Assembly (NCBI GenBank): GCA_036555515.1
Contig: DATBLC010000362.1
Span: 1 to 64,000 of the forward strand
DNA: 64,000 bases
DNA from: DATACQ01 sp036555515
GTDB lineage: Bacteria; Desulfobacterota; Binatia; UBA9968
Direction: 5' to 3'
Every line of letters begins with the position of its first letter. Position 1 is the stretch's first letter. Below the pieces are notes generated by a model, which worked only from the letters and a program-made list of their open reading frames with translations, was not told the DNA's origin and did no database searches. The translations under genes were made by a program, and so were the position numbers. Positions 19,034 through 27,853 of the stretch are shown in pieces.

Positions 19034-19764
19034 ATCCCGTATTGCGTGAAAGCCTCGATGTTTTCTTCGGCGAAGGACACGGACTCCCGGTTTATTTCTA
19101 CCTGCTGATGATTCTCGCGCCGGTCGAGTTTCTCTCACTCTATCTGCCGTCATTGGACGCGCAGATGTGGAGCGGTTCGGGCAATCTCTTCAAGGTGTGC
19201 TCGTCTACCGCCTTACTGCTAATCGTTTATTTTGCGCTGCGGGTGGCGAACCAAGAATATGCGCCGTGGCGCTTTCAGACCATCAAGCACTGGCGGCGCG
19301 ATAGCGGCCAACCGGCCGCGGTCGTCGCCAAAGGCCAGCTCTCGTTTCTCGCCGTGCATATCGTTTGTTCGCTGCTGTTGAGCGCGCCGTTATTAGTCTG
19401 GGCAGCGGCCATCGCGCGCGCGCCGCTGGCCGGCTTGGCGGCGACGCTGACGCTGTTACTTTTTTATGCTTTTTGTTACAGCGTCTGGGGACTATTCGCC
19501 TTGGTTATATGGGAGCGCCGGCCGGAGAGCCGCCAGGTTGTCATTCGTTGTTTCTTTTTCTTTGTGGCTGTGGTTACGCTGCTGGTTTACCTGCCACTCA
19601 ATCCGGTGGCCTATCTGCTCGCAGTCCTTGGACGGCAGGAGTTGGCGCCGCTGAGCATGGCCGGAATGAAGTGGCCGGCTAACAGCGTCCATTTTGGTTT
19701 TCATCTGTTGCTTGGCGGCGTCGGGCTTGCCGCCTACTGCTGGGCGCTGAAACGAGGTCTGTAG
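19030..19764 (+). CDS. Six-helix membrane protein of the MoxR operon
   Basis: 244 residues with about six hydrophobic segments (VYFYLLMILAPVEFLSLYLP, ALLLIVYFAL, LLLSAPLLVWAAAIA, LAATLTLLLFYAFCYSVWG, CFFFFVAVVTLLVYLPL, HLLLGGVGLAAYCWAL). The arrangement resembles an ABC-2 permease half, but no ATPase partner is nearby. It overlaps the previous gene and precedes the next by two bases, so it is part of the same unit. No enzymatic motif is visible. Confidence 0.65.
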   Translation: MNPVLRESLDVFFGEGHGLPVYFYLLMILAPVEFLSLYLPSLDAQMWSGSGNLFKVCSSTALLLIVYFALRVANQEYAPWRFQTIKHWRRDSGQPAAVVAKGQLSFLAVHIVCSLLLSAPLLVWAAAIARAPLAGLAATLTLLLFYAFCYSVWGLFALVIWERRPESRQVVIRCFFFFVAVVTLLVYLPLNPVAYLLAVLGRQELAPLSMAGMKWPANSVHFGFHLLLGGVGLAAYCWALKRGL

Positions 19765-19766
19765 GC

Positions 19767-21152
19767 TTGAGCACTGATAGAGAAACCCTGCAAACTCAAA
19801 TTTCCCGGCTGCTTGGCTGGGAGAAGCGCAAGCGGCGCGAAGCGATTGTCACCATTGCGTTGTTTTATGCGCTCGTCGGCGGGCTGGGCGTGGCGCTGCT
19901 TGTTTCGATGTCGCGCGGCTGGGCCTGGGCCGTGCCGGCGGCGATTTTCGCCGTTCTGACGCCCTATTTTTATTTCACGCGCCGCTGGCGCGAGCCGGAT
20001 ACGGCGCGGGCGCTAGCGGCCCTCGATAAGACGCTCCGTCTCGATGAGCGCGCTACCACCGCCTGGGAGCTTTTACGTCGCAACGAAACGAAAGCCGTGG
20101 CGCTCCTGGTGCTGCGCCAAGCGCGCGATAGACTTCAGAGCTTCGATCCGCCGGCGCTGTTTCCGCGCTCATGGAGCTGGCATGGCTATTTCATCGCACC
20201 GTTGTTGGCGCTGTGGTTGGCGGCACTCTGGTTCGATACTGGGTTTCAAGGCGAGCGCCCCGGCCCGAGCCAGCCGCCTGCGCTGTCACAAAAGCTGCGC
20301 GAGTTTGCGCGCCGGCTCCAGGAGAAAGCGCAAAGCGACAATTTGCCTCAGACCCTCAAAGCCGGCCGCGAGCTGGAAAAAGCGGCGCAACGGGGCATCG
20401 ACACCAAGGTTGCCGATGACCAATTCAAAAGCGAATTGACCGGAATGGCGAAAAAAATGGCAGCGGAGAGAAACACCTCGGAGCAAGCGCCTTTCGGCGC
20501 GGATGCAAGCCGCCAGCAGCTCGAAGACCTCAGAGCTGAGCTGGAAGCGGCGCGCGATTTATTCAACCCGGCCGACGGCGCGGGGCAATCTTGGCAAGAC
20601 CGTCTCGCCGGTTTAACGCAACTCCAAAAACATTTGGACGGGCAAGGAGCGCAGGACTTGAGCCACGGCGAGATGAAAACTTTTCTCGATAAACTGGCGC
20701 AACAGGTTGCCGGTGAACTGGACCGGCGCTCTCTCCTGGAAGCGGAGCAGTTTCTCCAGCAGCTGGCGCAGCGCGGCCAGGGTCAGCCCGGCGAGGCTCA
20801 AGCGCGGGCCGGCGGGAATGAAGAACAGGACAGCCCGGCGGACGGCCAGCGTCAAAAAAATACCGGCACCGCCCCGGGAGAGGAGCCCGGAAAGAATTTG
20901 GGAACATCGCCATCGCTGCCGGAGTTTCAAGGCGGAGCGCGCGCTCAAGTGAAGGGCATGATCGGCGAAGGCGAACGAAGCGGTATTTTCTTCAAGGCCA
21001 AACCCGCCCCCGGCAAGAGTAAACTTTCCCAGGATGAAGTGATCGCCAGCTACCGGCGCCAGGCGGAAGCGGAGCTGAACACAGAAAAAATTCCCGAAGA
21101 GCTGAAAGACACCATCAAGAATTATTTTACCTCCCTGGAAAAGACCAAATGA
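19767..21152 (+). CDS. Membrane-anchored coiled-coil protein (DUF4175-like) of the MoxR operon
   Basis: 461 residues with a TTG start 2 bases after the previous stop. Two hydrophobic segments lie at about residues 25-70 and one at about 135-152 (YFIAPLLALWLAALWF). The rest is a long charged helical region rich in Q, E, A and L (ELEAARDLFNPADG, QQLAQRGQGQPGEAQARAG) with a proline- and glycine-rich linker, ending in a helix (IPEELKDTIKNYFTSLEK). Similar proteins accompany MoxR and VWA genes in many bacteria. The function is not known and the family name is tentative. Confidence 0.6.
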   Translation: MSTDRETLQTQISRLLGWEKRKRREAIVTIALFYALVGGLGVALLVSMSRGWAWAVPAAIFAVLTPYFYFTRRWREPDTARALAALDKTLRLDERATTAWELLRRNETKAVALLVLRQARDRLQSFDPPALFPRSWSWHGYFIAPLLALWLAALWFDTGFQGERPGPSQPPALSQKLREFARRLQEKAQSDNLPQTLKAGRELEKAAQRGIDTKVADDQFKSELTGMAKKMAAERNTSEQAPFGADASRQQLEDLRAELEAARDLFNPADGAGQSWQDRLAGLTQLQKHLDGQGAQDLSHGEMKTFLDKLAQQVAGELDRRSLLEAEQFLQQLAQRGQGQPGEAQARAGGNEEQDSPADGQRQKNTGTAPGEEPGKNLGTSPSLPEFQGGARAQVKGMIGEGERSGIFFKAKPAPGKSKLSQDEVIASYRRQAEAELNTEKIPEELKDTIKNYFTSLEKTK

Positions 21153-21159
21153 CCAAGAT

Positions 21160-21290
21160 TGGAATCCTGGAGTGATGGAATACTGGAACGCGGAATCCTG
21201 GAGTGATGGGTAAATTAGCTTCCATCCCTGCGAGGGACCGATGCCTCGTTTTCCCAATACTCCATCGATCCACTGTTCCAACACTCCTGC
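21160..21290. repeat. Period-8 TGGAAT/TGGAGT inverted array
   Basis: The left arm reads TGGAATCC, TGGAGTGA, TGGAATAC, TGGAACGC, (T)GGAATCC, TGGAGTGA. The right arm on the other strand reads AGGAGTGT, TGGAACAG, TGGATCGA, TGGAGTAT, TGGGAAAA. It fills the gap between the coiled-coil gene and moxR. Confidence 0.75.
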
Positions 21291-21308
21291 TCGGTTAGGA
21301 GCGTGATC

Positions 21309-22316
21309 ATGGAATCCGTCGAAGAAGTTGAGCATCGCATCGAGAGCGCGCGCCGTTCGTTCGCCGAAGTGAAATCCGAAATGGCGCGGGTGATCGTCGG
21401 TCACGAAGATCTGATCGAGCAGGTTTTTATCGCGCTGGTGTGCGGCGGCCACTGTTTGCTCGAAGGCGTGCCGGGATTGGGCAAGACGCTGATGGTGCGC
21501 AGTCTCGGCGAGATCTTAAGCCTGAGCTTTTCGCGCGTCCAGTTCACGCCGGATTTGATGCCGGCGGACATCACGGGCACCAACCTGCTTACCGACGATC
21601 CGTCGGGGCGAAAGATATTCGAGTTCCAGAGCGGTCCGATTTTCGCCAATATCGTGCTCGCCGACGAAATCAACCGGGCCACGCCGAAGACGCAATCGGC
21701 GCTTTTGGAAGCGATGCAAGAGCAAAGCGTTACCGTGAGCGGCAAGGCGCATCGTCTGGAAAGTCCATTTATGGTCCTGGCGACCCAAAACCCTTTGGAA
21801 ATGGAGGGCACCTATCCTCTGCCGGAGGCGCAGGTGGACCGGTTTTTCTTCAAGCTGTTGCTCCAGTATCCGAGCCGAGAAGAACTGAGCCGCATCGCCG
21901 ATCTCACCACGGCGGCGCCGCCGGGAGACCTCAGGGAGGTCCTGGACGGGGCGGCGATTCTGGAGATCCGCCGCTGGGTGCGCGAGGTGCCGCTGGCGGA
22001 GACGGTTAAGGACTACGCCGTGCGCTTGATCCTCGCTACCCATCCGCGGCGGGAAGCAAGGGATAACGGCGCTGAGCTGGCGCGCCGCTTCGTGCTCTAC
22101 GGTTCCAGTCCGAGGGGGCTGCAAAGCTTGATTCTCGCAGCCAAGGCGCGGGCGCTACTGTCCGGCCGGCCCAATGTCGCCTTTGAGGACATTCGGTCCA
22201 TGCTCGGCCCCAGCCTGCGCCATCGTTTGATTCTCAACCTGGAGGCCGATGCCGAAGGGATCGACGCGGAAAAGATTCTTGCCGAAGTGGTGCGGCAAGT
22301 GGCGGAAGTTCTATAA
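21309..22316 (+). CDS. MoxR-family AAA+ ATPase
   Basis: About 335 residues. Walker A is GVPGLGKT, Walker B VLADEINRA, with the MoxR-typical FTPDLMPADITGTNLL and ATQNPLEMEGTYPLPEAQ between and after them, and a C-terminal lid ending near residue 335. MoxR ATPases act as chaperones that mature or remodel partner complexes, usually with VWA proteins, which follow here. ATG at 21309 is preferred over the in-frame GTG at 21303. It is separated by only 17 bp from the open frame of the DUF58 gene. Confidence 0.95.
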   Translation: MESVEEVEHRIESARRSFAEVKSEMARVIVGHEDLIEQVFIALVCGGHCLLEGVPGLGKTLMVRSLGEILSLSFSRVQFTPDLMPADITGTNLLTDDPSGRKIFEFQSGPIFANIVLADEINRATPKTQSALLEAMQEQSVTVSGKAHRLESPFMVLATQNPLEMEGTYPLPEAQVDRFFFKLLLQYPSREELSRIADLTTAAPPGDLREVLDGAAILEIRRWVREVPLAETVKDYAVRLILATHPRREARDNGAELARRFVLYGSSPRGLQSLILAAKARALLSGRPNVAFEDIRSMLGPSLRHRLILNLEADAEGIDAEKILAEVVRQVAEVL

Positions 22317-22333
22317 AAAAATACGAAAAAACC

Positions 22334-22527
22334 ATGACTCTAGAGTCTAAAGTCTCGAGTCTAGGATTTACGCCCGCGCATGTCGCTGGATTTTTCTGGA
22401 ATTTTCTCCATAGGTACGGCGCGAGAATTTCGCGCGGAGGAAGGAATGACAATGTTAGCGAGATACAGCCGCAAAAACCGACGGGCCCCCAACCCCAGAC
22501 CCGTGAGCCGGGACCCGAGACTTTTTT
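22334..22527. repeat. Period-7 GAGTCTA inverted array at the DUF58 5' end
   Basis: The left arm (22334-22363) reads GACTCTA, GAGTCTA, AAGTCTC, GAGTCTA. The right arm (about 22488-22527), on the other strand, reads AAGTCTC, GGGTCCC, GGCTCAC, GGGTCTG, GGGTTGG. It lies inside the annotated open frame of the DUF58 gene and covers the expected start region. Confidence 0.65.
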
Positions 22528-23410
22528 CGATGCTGAATTTCTGAAAAAACTCGAACGGCTGCACTTGATCGCCAAGCGGCTTGATTGGGCGGGGGCCAAG
22601 GGCGAACACGCGGCGTCGCGCAAGGGCTACAGTCTCGAATTCTCCGATTACCGTCGCTACCAACGCGGCGATGATCTGCGCTACGTCGACTGGAATGTTT
22701 ACCGCCGCCTCGACCGGCTGCTGCTAAAAGTGTTCACCGCCGAGGAAGAGATGAACATTTATCTGCTGGTCGACACGAGCCGGTCGATGGCTTTTCCGGT
22801 CGCTCCGGCCGCAGTCGAACTGGCGAAGATCGATTACGCAAAAAAGGTCGCCGCAGCTCTGGGTTACATCGGGCTTAAAAACCTCGATCGGGTCGGCGGC
22901 GCGGCGTTTTCTTCGAGCTTGCAGGCGCCGCTTAAACTGGGTCGGGGGCGAACGCAAATTCTCCGCCTCTTTGGTTTCCTCAACCGGCTTTCCTGCGCCG
23001 GCCCCACCGATCTGCGGGCCGCCATGCATAAGTTTACGACTCTGTTTCCCCATTCCGGTCTCGTGGTAGTGGTCAGCGACTTGTTCGATCCTACGGGTTG
23101 GCGCGCCGCGATGGAGGAACTGGTGCGAAAAAAATACCAGGTCTTGATGATCCACCTTGTCGCCGAGGAAGAGACCCGGCCCGGCTTTCTGGGCGACGTC
23201 GCGCTGGTGGACGCGGAGGGGAATCGGGAACGCCGTTTGTTCGTCGACGCGGCGCTGGCGCGTCGCTTTGAAGATGAGCTGGCGAACTATTTTCGCGACA
23301 TCGAATCGGTTTGCGCGAGCCTCGGTATCGATTATCTGCGCACCACGACGCGGGTTCCTTTCGACGAGTTCGTGCTCAAATCGCTGCGCCAGGTCAGCAG
23401 CGTGACGTGA
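22334..23410 (+). CDS. DUF58 protein with a VWA-like fold
   Basis: Up to 358 residues, of which the conserved part begins near residue 65 (DAEFLKKLERLHLIAKRLDW). The DUF58 signature GRSKGYSLEFSDYRRY-type segment reads KGYSLEFSDYRRYQRGDDLR. The VWA-like MIDAS is DTSRS in LLVDTSRSMAF. The first ~64 codons coincide with a period-7 inverted repeat and look non-coding, so the true start is uncertain; no good ATG is seen nearer the domain. The gene follows moxR and precedes the giant VWA gene by 3 bases. DUF58 proteins are regular partners of MoxR ATPases. Confidence 0.85.
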   Translation: MTLESKVSSLGFTPAHVAGFFWNFLHRYGARISRGGRNDNVSEIQPQKPTGPQPQTREPGPETFFDAEFLKKLERLHLIAKRLDWAGAKGEHAASRKGYSLEFSDYRRYQRGDDLRYVDWNVYRRLDRLLLKVFTAEEEMNIYLLVDTSRSMAFPVAPAAVELAKIDYAKKVAAALGYIGLKNLDRVGGAAFSSSLQAPLKLGRGRTQILRLFGFLNRLSCAGPTDLRAAMHKFTTLFPHSGLVVVVSDLFDPTGWRAAMEELVRKKYQVLMIHLVAEEETRPGFLGDVALVDAEGNRERRLFVDAALARRFEDELANYFRDIESVCASLGIDYLRTTTRVPFDEFVLKSLRQVSSVT

Positions 23411-23413
23411 ACC

Positions 23414-26400
23414 ATGCTTTGGAGCGTGCCATCCGCGCTATTGGTGATTCTCGGGGCGGTGCCCCTGATACTGTTCCTCCACAGTCTCAGGCCGAGGGGA
23501 TTGAAGGTCAGCACTACGGCGCTGTTTATCTGGGAGCGGGTGTTGAAGGAGCGCCCGCTGGCGACCCGGCTGGGCTGGCTGTTGCGCAAAAACCTGCTGC
23601 TGATTTTGCAGTTGCTTGCCGCGATTCTCCTCATCGTGGCTCTTGCCGATCCATCGCTGTTACATTTCGGCGCGCCCGCCGGAGATACTGTCGTGGTCAT
23701 GGACTTGACCGCCAGCATGAAGGCCAAAGGGCCGGCGGGCACGCGTTTCGACGCCGCGCGCCAGCAGTTTCTCTCCTTGGTCGATGCCCTGCCTGCTGAG
23801 CGAAAGATAATGCTCATCGGAGCCGGTTCTGAAACCCGGCTGATCCTGCCCTTCACCGCGGACAAAAAGCGCTTGATTGAAGCCGGCCGGAATCTTTCTC
23901 CCACCGATACGGCAGGGCGCGTAAAAGACGCGATTCTCTTTGCCCATGCTTTTCTGAAAAAAGGCAGTCCCGACCGCGTGGTGGTCATCAGCGACGGTGC
24001 TTTCACCGGCGCCGAAGAATTCAGCCGCGCGGCGGCGCACCTGCGCTTCATCAAAATCGCCGGCGGCTCGGAAAACGTCGGCGTCGTCGGGCTGGAGATC
24101 AGGCGGCATGGAGACGGCTCGGAGCGCTACGAAGTGATGGCGCAGGTGCGCAACTTCGGCCTCAAAGCGGCGCGGGTACCCCTTACGCTGGCGCTGGGAC
24201 AGACGGTCCTGACGCGCGAGGAAATCGAGATCGAAGCCGGGGGCCGGCGCGTCCTGGTGTATCCCTATCACGGCGATCCCGCCGGCATACTGACCGCGCA
24301 ACTGAACATCGACGATGATTTTGCCACGGACAATCGCGCCGCGCTTTCGGTTAGCGCTGCGGCGCCGTTGCGGCTCCTCTACGTCGGTCCCGGCAATCCG
24401 GTCTTGAGCAACTTGTTGAGGTTTTTCCCCAACGTGCAAGTGACCGCCGTCACTAGCTGGGGGCCTGAGGCGGCGCGCCGCGAGGGTGGCCGAGAAGGCG
24501 CCTATGACGTGGTTGTTTTCGACCGCGTGGCGGCTCCGGAGCTGACCGAAGGCAACGTGATTCTCATTAATACTGTGGCGCCCAACCTGCCCCTAAGCCT
24601 CCAGGGACAAGTGCGGACGCCGCGCATCAGCTCGCCCTTAGCGCGGCACCCCGTGACCGCGAGCTTGAGTCTGGGCGACTTGCACGTGCAGGAATCTTTG
24701 CGCGTGGCGGCGAGCGGCGACAGTATCGTTTTGGCACGGGCGGCGAGCAGCCCGCTGCTGGTGGCCTTCGAGCGCGCCAGACTGCGTGCGCTGTTCATCG
24801 GCTTCGATCTCATGGCTTCCGATTTGCCGTTCCGCGTGGCTTTTCCGGTTTTATTCCACAACACTTTCGAGTGGTTTCATCTGGGGCACCGTGAGTTTCC
24901 CGCCGACGGCGTGCGCGCCGGTGCTCCGATACCGATCTTTGTGCCGCCGGGTGACCGGGAGCTGGAAATCGCCACACCGTCGGGGCGGAAAGAACGCTTG
25001 GCGGTGATCAGTAATCCTGTGGTATTTGGCGATACCTTCGAAGTGGGAGTGCACAGGTACAAAAGCGCCGGTCGCGAGGGCCGCTTCGCGGTCAATCTTT
25101 TCGATGAAGAGGAATCCAACATTGGCGCGCGTGCTGGCGCTGCGGCCGAGGCGGCGCCACCCGCGGCGCGAGAGGGTGGCCCCACGGAAGCGGGTTTTTC
25201 GCTTTGGCCTTTCCTGCTCGCCGCCGTGCTTCTATTATTGGCCGCGGAATTGATCTTGGCTTGGCGCGTGAGGCTTGCGCTCTCTCCAGTGGTGCTTCGC
25301 GCCTGCGCCGTTGCCGCCCTTGCCGTAGCGTGGGTGAATCCGAAAATCTTCCAGTCCGCTGAAGCCCTTGACGTCGTAATGGGCGTTGATCTGTCCCGCA
25401 GCGTGGGACAGGAAGGGAGGGAAAAAGCCGGTGAGCTTTTGGAAATAGCGGGAGGTTTTAAGGATGCCGACACGCGCACTGGATTGCTTACGTTCGGGCG
25501 CGCGCCAGAGTGGGAATTCCCGCCGCGCCGCGATTTTCAGATGCCGGAATTTGCCGCCCGCCTGGACCGCGAAGGCACCGATATCCAGGCAGCCCTGCAA
25601 GCGGGCCTAGCCCAGATCGGCGAAGGACGCCAGGGAAAACTGCTCTTGGTGTCCGACGGCAATGAAAATCACGGCAACAGCTCCCGCATAATTCCGCTCT
25701 TGCGCTCTCAGGGTGCGCAGGTTTGGACTTTGCCCGTAAGCCTTGCCCGAGGGCGTAACGAAGTTTTCCTCAGCGATCTGGCACTACCGCGCCAGGTTGA
25801 CAGCGCCGAGGCTTTTGAAGTTACTGGCAAAATTGAAAGCCTGCGTGATACGGCCGCCCGAGTGAAACTACTACGCGATGGGGTTCTGGCCGAGGAGCGG
25901 GATTTGCCCCTCAAAGCTGGAATCAACGAGATCGGCTTCCGCGACAGTCTGGGCGAGCGCGGCAGCCACAGCTATGAGTTGCTCGTGGAGGCGAAGGACG
26001 ACACCCTGGCGGAGAATAATATCTTGCAGGGCGTAGTCGAAGTGAAGGGGCCGCCGCGAGTTCTGCTGCTCTCGTCTCAACCGGATAGCCAACGTTTTCT
26101 TGCCCGCGTACTACGCGTGCAGGGTTTCACCGTGACGGAATCCGCGCCGGAGGCGAGCGCTCTGACGCTCGCCGAGCTGTCATCCTACGATCTCCTGATT
26201 CTCGACAATGTGCCAGCCTTTCAACTAACCCATGCAAAGATGGAAAGCATCGAGACCTATGTGAGGGACGTGGGCGGTGGCCTGCTGGTCATCGGCGGTT
26301 CTCATAGTTATGGCGCGGGAGGATATTTTCGGACGCCGTTGGAACGTATATTGCCGGTGGAGATGCGCCCGCCCGCGCGTCTCGATCTGCCCCATGTCGC

Positions 26401-27751
26401 GTTACTTTTCGTCATCGACAAATCGGGCAGCATGGGTGCCGGTCCGGAAGGCGGTACGAAACTGGACTTGGCAAAGGCCGCGGCCATCGCGGCGGCGGAT
26501 ATCATGAATCCTGCCGACCAGGTAGGCATACTTGCCTTCGACGCGGCGTGGGACTGGACACTGCCCTTTCGCCCCGTCGGCAAAGGTGAGTGGATCAACG
26601 ACAAGCTCGCGGCACTTCAATCCGACGGCGGCACGGATATGTACAAGGCTATGGTTGAAGCGCGCCGGGCCATCGCCGGCAAGGAGGCGGCGATCAAACA
26701 TGTTATCGTGCTATCAGACGGCCTCACCGACAAAGCGGACTTTCAAACTTTGGTCCAACAGTTGGCGCGCGCCGGCGTCACCGTGTCGACGGTTTCGGTG
26801 GGCAACGATGCCGACGTAAAACTGATGGCTGAAATCGCGCGCGAGGGCAAAGGGCGCGGCTATGTCGCCCTCGATCCGCAAACAATCCCGCAGATTTTCA
26901 CCACTGAGACGCTGTTGATTTCGCGTGATTTATTGATCGAAAAAACTTTTGTGCCGCGTGTCGCGGCACCCGTCGGACCGCTTCGGGGAATGATGCAAAG
27001 CTCGTTGCCGCGCCTGCGCGGCTATGTCCTTACCTATCCCAAACAACGCTCTGAACTGCTCATGAAAGCGGGCGAAGATCCATTGCTAGTCGCCTGGCGC
27101 CATGGGCTGGGACGTGTCATGGCATTTACTTCGGACTTGAGTGGGCGCTGGGGCAAAGAATGGGTTGCGTGGCAGGGCTTGCCCCAGTGGGCCGGCCAGC
27201 TGGCCCGCGACACTATGCGAAAAATCGTTGAAACGCGCATGCGCGCGGAGTTTCATGCCGACGGCGACGCCGTAAGAGTCGTCGCCGATTTTATCGCCAC
27301 AGACGGCAAATTTATGAATCATCTAAAACTCCACGGCAACCTCACCGCGCCGAACCGAAGCACCGAACAAAGCGCCTTTCTGCAAAGCGCGCCGGGTCGC
27401 TATGAAGGAAAGTTCACGCCAGCCGAACGGGGAATTCATTTTGTAACGCTTTTCGCCGAAGGCAAGGCGGGAGAAGCGCCGTTGTCCATGGCGACCATCC
27501 CATACGTCGCACCTTATCCGAAGGAATACCGCGAGCTGCGGCCCAATCTCGCTTTGCTCAGCCGTCTCGCTGAAGAGACCGGCGGCGAGATGCTCGATCC
27601 GGAAAATTTTGCAGCAGGCCTCAGGCGGCTCTACACGCCCTCGCCGGGAAAAGGCTCCCGCGGCCACGAAACCTGGTGGCCTCTGGCTGGCGCCGGGCTG
27701 CTTTTGTTTCTTGCCGACCTGGTGATGAGAAGTCGGCCGCGGCAAGCCTGA
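23414..27751 (+). CDS. Giant triple-VWA membrane protein (BatA-like plus GATase/VWA fusion)
   Basis: 1445 residues without interruption. The N-terminal half resembles BatA: membrane helices at about 4-23 and 59-78, then a VWA with a variant MIDAS DLTAS at 97-101, and a helix near 596-616. A second helix near 626-642 starts what looks like a separate protein: VWA 2 with DLSRS at 659-663, a beta domain, a glutamine-amidotransferase-like domain at about 879-990 (LLLSSQPDSQRFLARVL ... GGGLLVIGGSHSYGAGGY), VWA 3 with DKSGS at 1002-1006 and a last helix near 1420-1440. It is the last gene of the MoxR/DUF58 operon. VWA domains bind ligands through metal ions. The system's target is unknown. Confidence 0.85.
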   Translation: MLWSVPSALLVILGAVPLILFLHSLRPRGLKVSTTALFIWERVLKERPLATRLGWLLRKNLLLILQLLAAILLIVALADPSLLHFGAPAGDTVVVMDLTASMKAKGPAGTRFDAARQQFLSLVDALPAERKIMLIGAGSETRLILPFTADKKRLIEAGRNLSPTDTAGRVKDAILFAHAFLKKGSPDRVVVISDGAFTGAEEFSRAAAHLRFIKIAGGSENVGVVGLEIRRHGDGSERYEVMAQVRNFGLKAARVPLTLALGQTVLTREEIEIEAGGRRVLVYPYHGDPAGILTAQLNIDDDFATDNRAALSVSAAAPLRLLYVGPGNPVLSNLLRFFPNVQVTAVTSWGPEAARREGGREGAYDVVVFDRVAAPELTEGNVILINTVAPNLPLSLQGQVRTPRISSPLARHPVTASLSLGDLHVQESLRVAASGDSIVLARAASSPLLVAFERARLRALFIGFDLMASDLPFRVAFPVLFHNTFEWFHLGHREFPADGVRAGAPIPIFVPPGDRELEIATPSGRKERLAVISNPVVFGDTFEVGVHRYKSAGREGRFAVNLFDEEESNIGARAGAAAEAAPPAAREGGPTEAGFSLWPFLLAAVLLLLAAELILAWRVRLALSPVVLRACAVAALAVAWVNPKIFQSAEALDVVMGVDLSRSVGQEGREKAGELLEIAGGFKDADTRTGLLTFGRAPEWEFPPRRDFQMPEFAARLDREGTDIQAALQAGLAQIGEGRQGKLLLVSDGNENHGNSSRIIPLLRSQGAQVWTLPVSLARGRNEVFLSDLALPRQVDSAEAFEVTGKIESLRDTAARVKLLRDGVLAEERDLPLKAGINEIGFRDSLGERGSHSYELLVEAKDDTLAENNILQGVVEVKGPPRVLLLSSQPDSQRFLARVLRVQGFTVTESAPEASALTLAELSSYDLLILDNVPAFQLTHAKMESIETYVRDVGGGLLVIGGSHSYGAGGYFRTPLERILPVEMRPPARLDLPHVALLFVIDKSGSMGAGPEGGTKLDLAKAAAIAAADIMNPADQVGILAFDAAWDWTLPFRPVGKGEWINDKLAALQSDGGTDMYKAMVEARRAIAGKEAAIKHVIVLSDGLTDKADFQTLVQQLARAGVTVSTVSVGNDADVKLMAEIAREGKGRGYVALDPQTIPQIFTTETLLISRDLLIEKTFVPRVAAPVGPLRGMMQSSLPRLRGYVLTYPKQRSELLMKAGEDPLLVAWRHGLGRVMAFTSDLSGRWGKEWVAWQGLPQWAGQLARDTMRKIVETRMRAEFHADGDAVRVVADFIATDGKFMNHLKLHGNLTAPNRSTEQSAFLQSAPGRYEGKFTPAERGIHFVTLFAEGKAGEAPLSMATIPYVAPYPKEYRELRPNLALLSRLAEETGGEMLDPENFAAGLRRLYTPSPGKGSRGHETWWPLAGAGLLLFLADLVMRSRPRQA

Positions 27752-27761
27752 ATGACCACTC

Positions 27762-27789
27762 TTGCTCAGCATGAAATCTAGGCTAGAAT
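27762..27789 (+). promoter_or_regulatory. Candidate promoter for the NMT1-type binding protein
   Basis: TTGCTC at 27762-27767 and TAGAAT (5 of 6 matches) at 27784-27789 are separated by 16 bases. They lie 65 bases upstream of the gene's TTG start. Confidence 0.45.
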
Positions 27790-27853
27790 ACGCTGGAGCG
27801 TCGCGGCTGTCGCATTCGCCCTGGTTCATTACATTCATTACAGAGGATACCGC

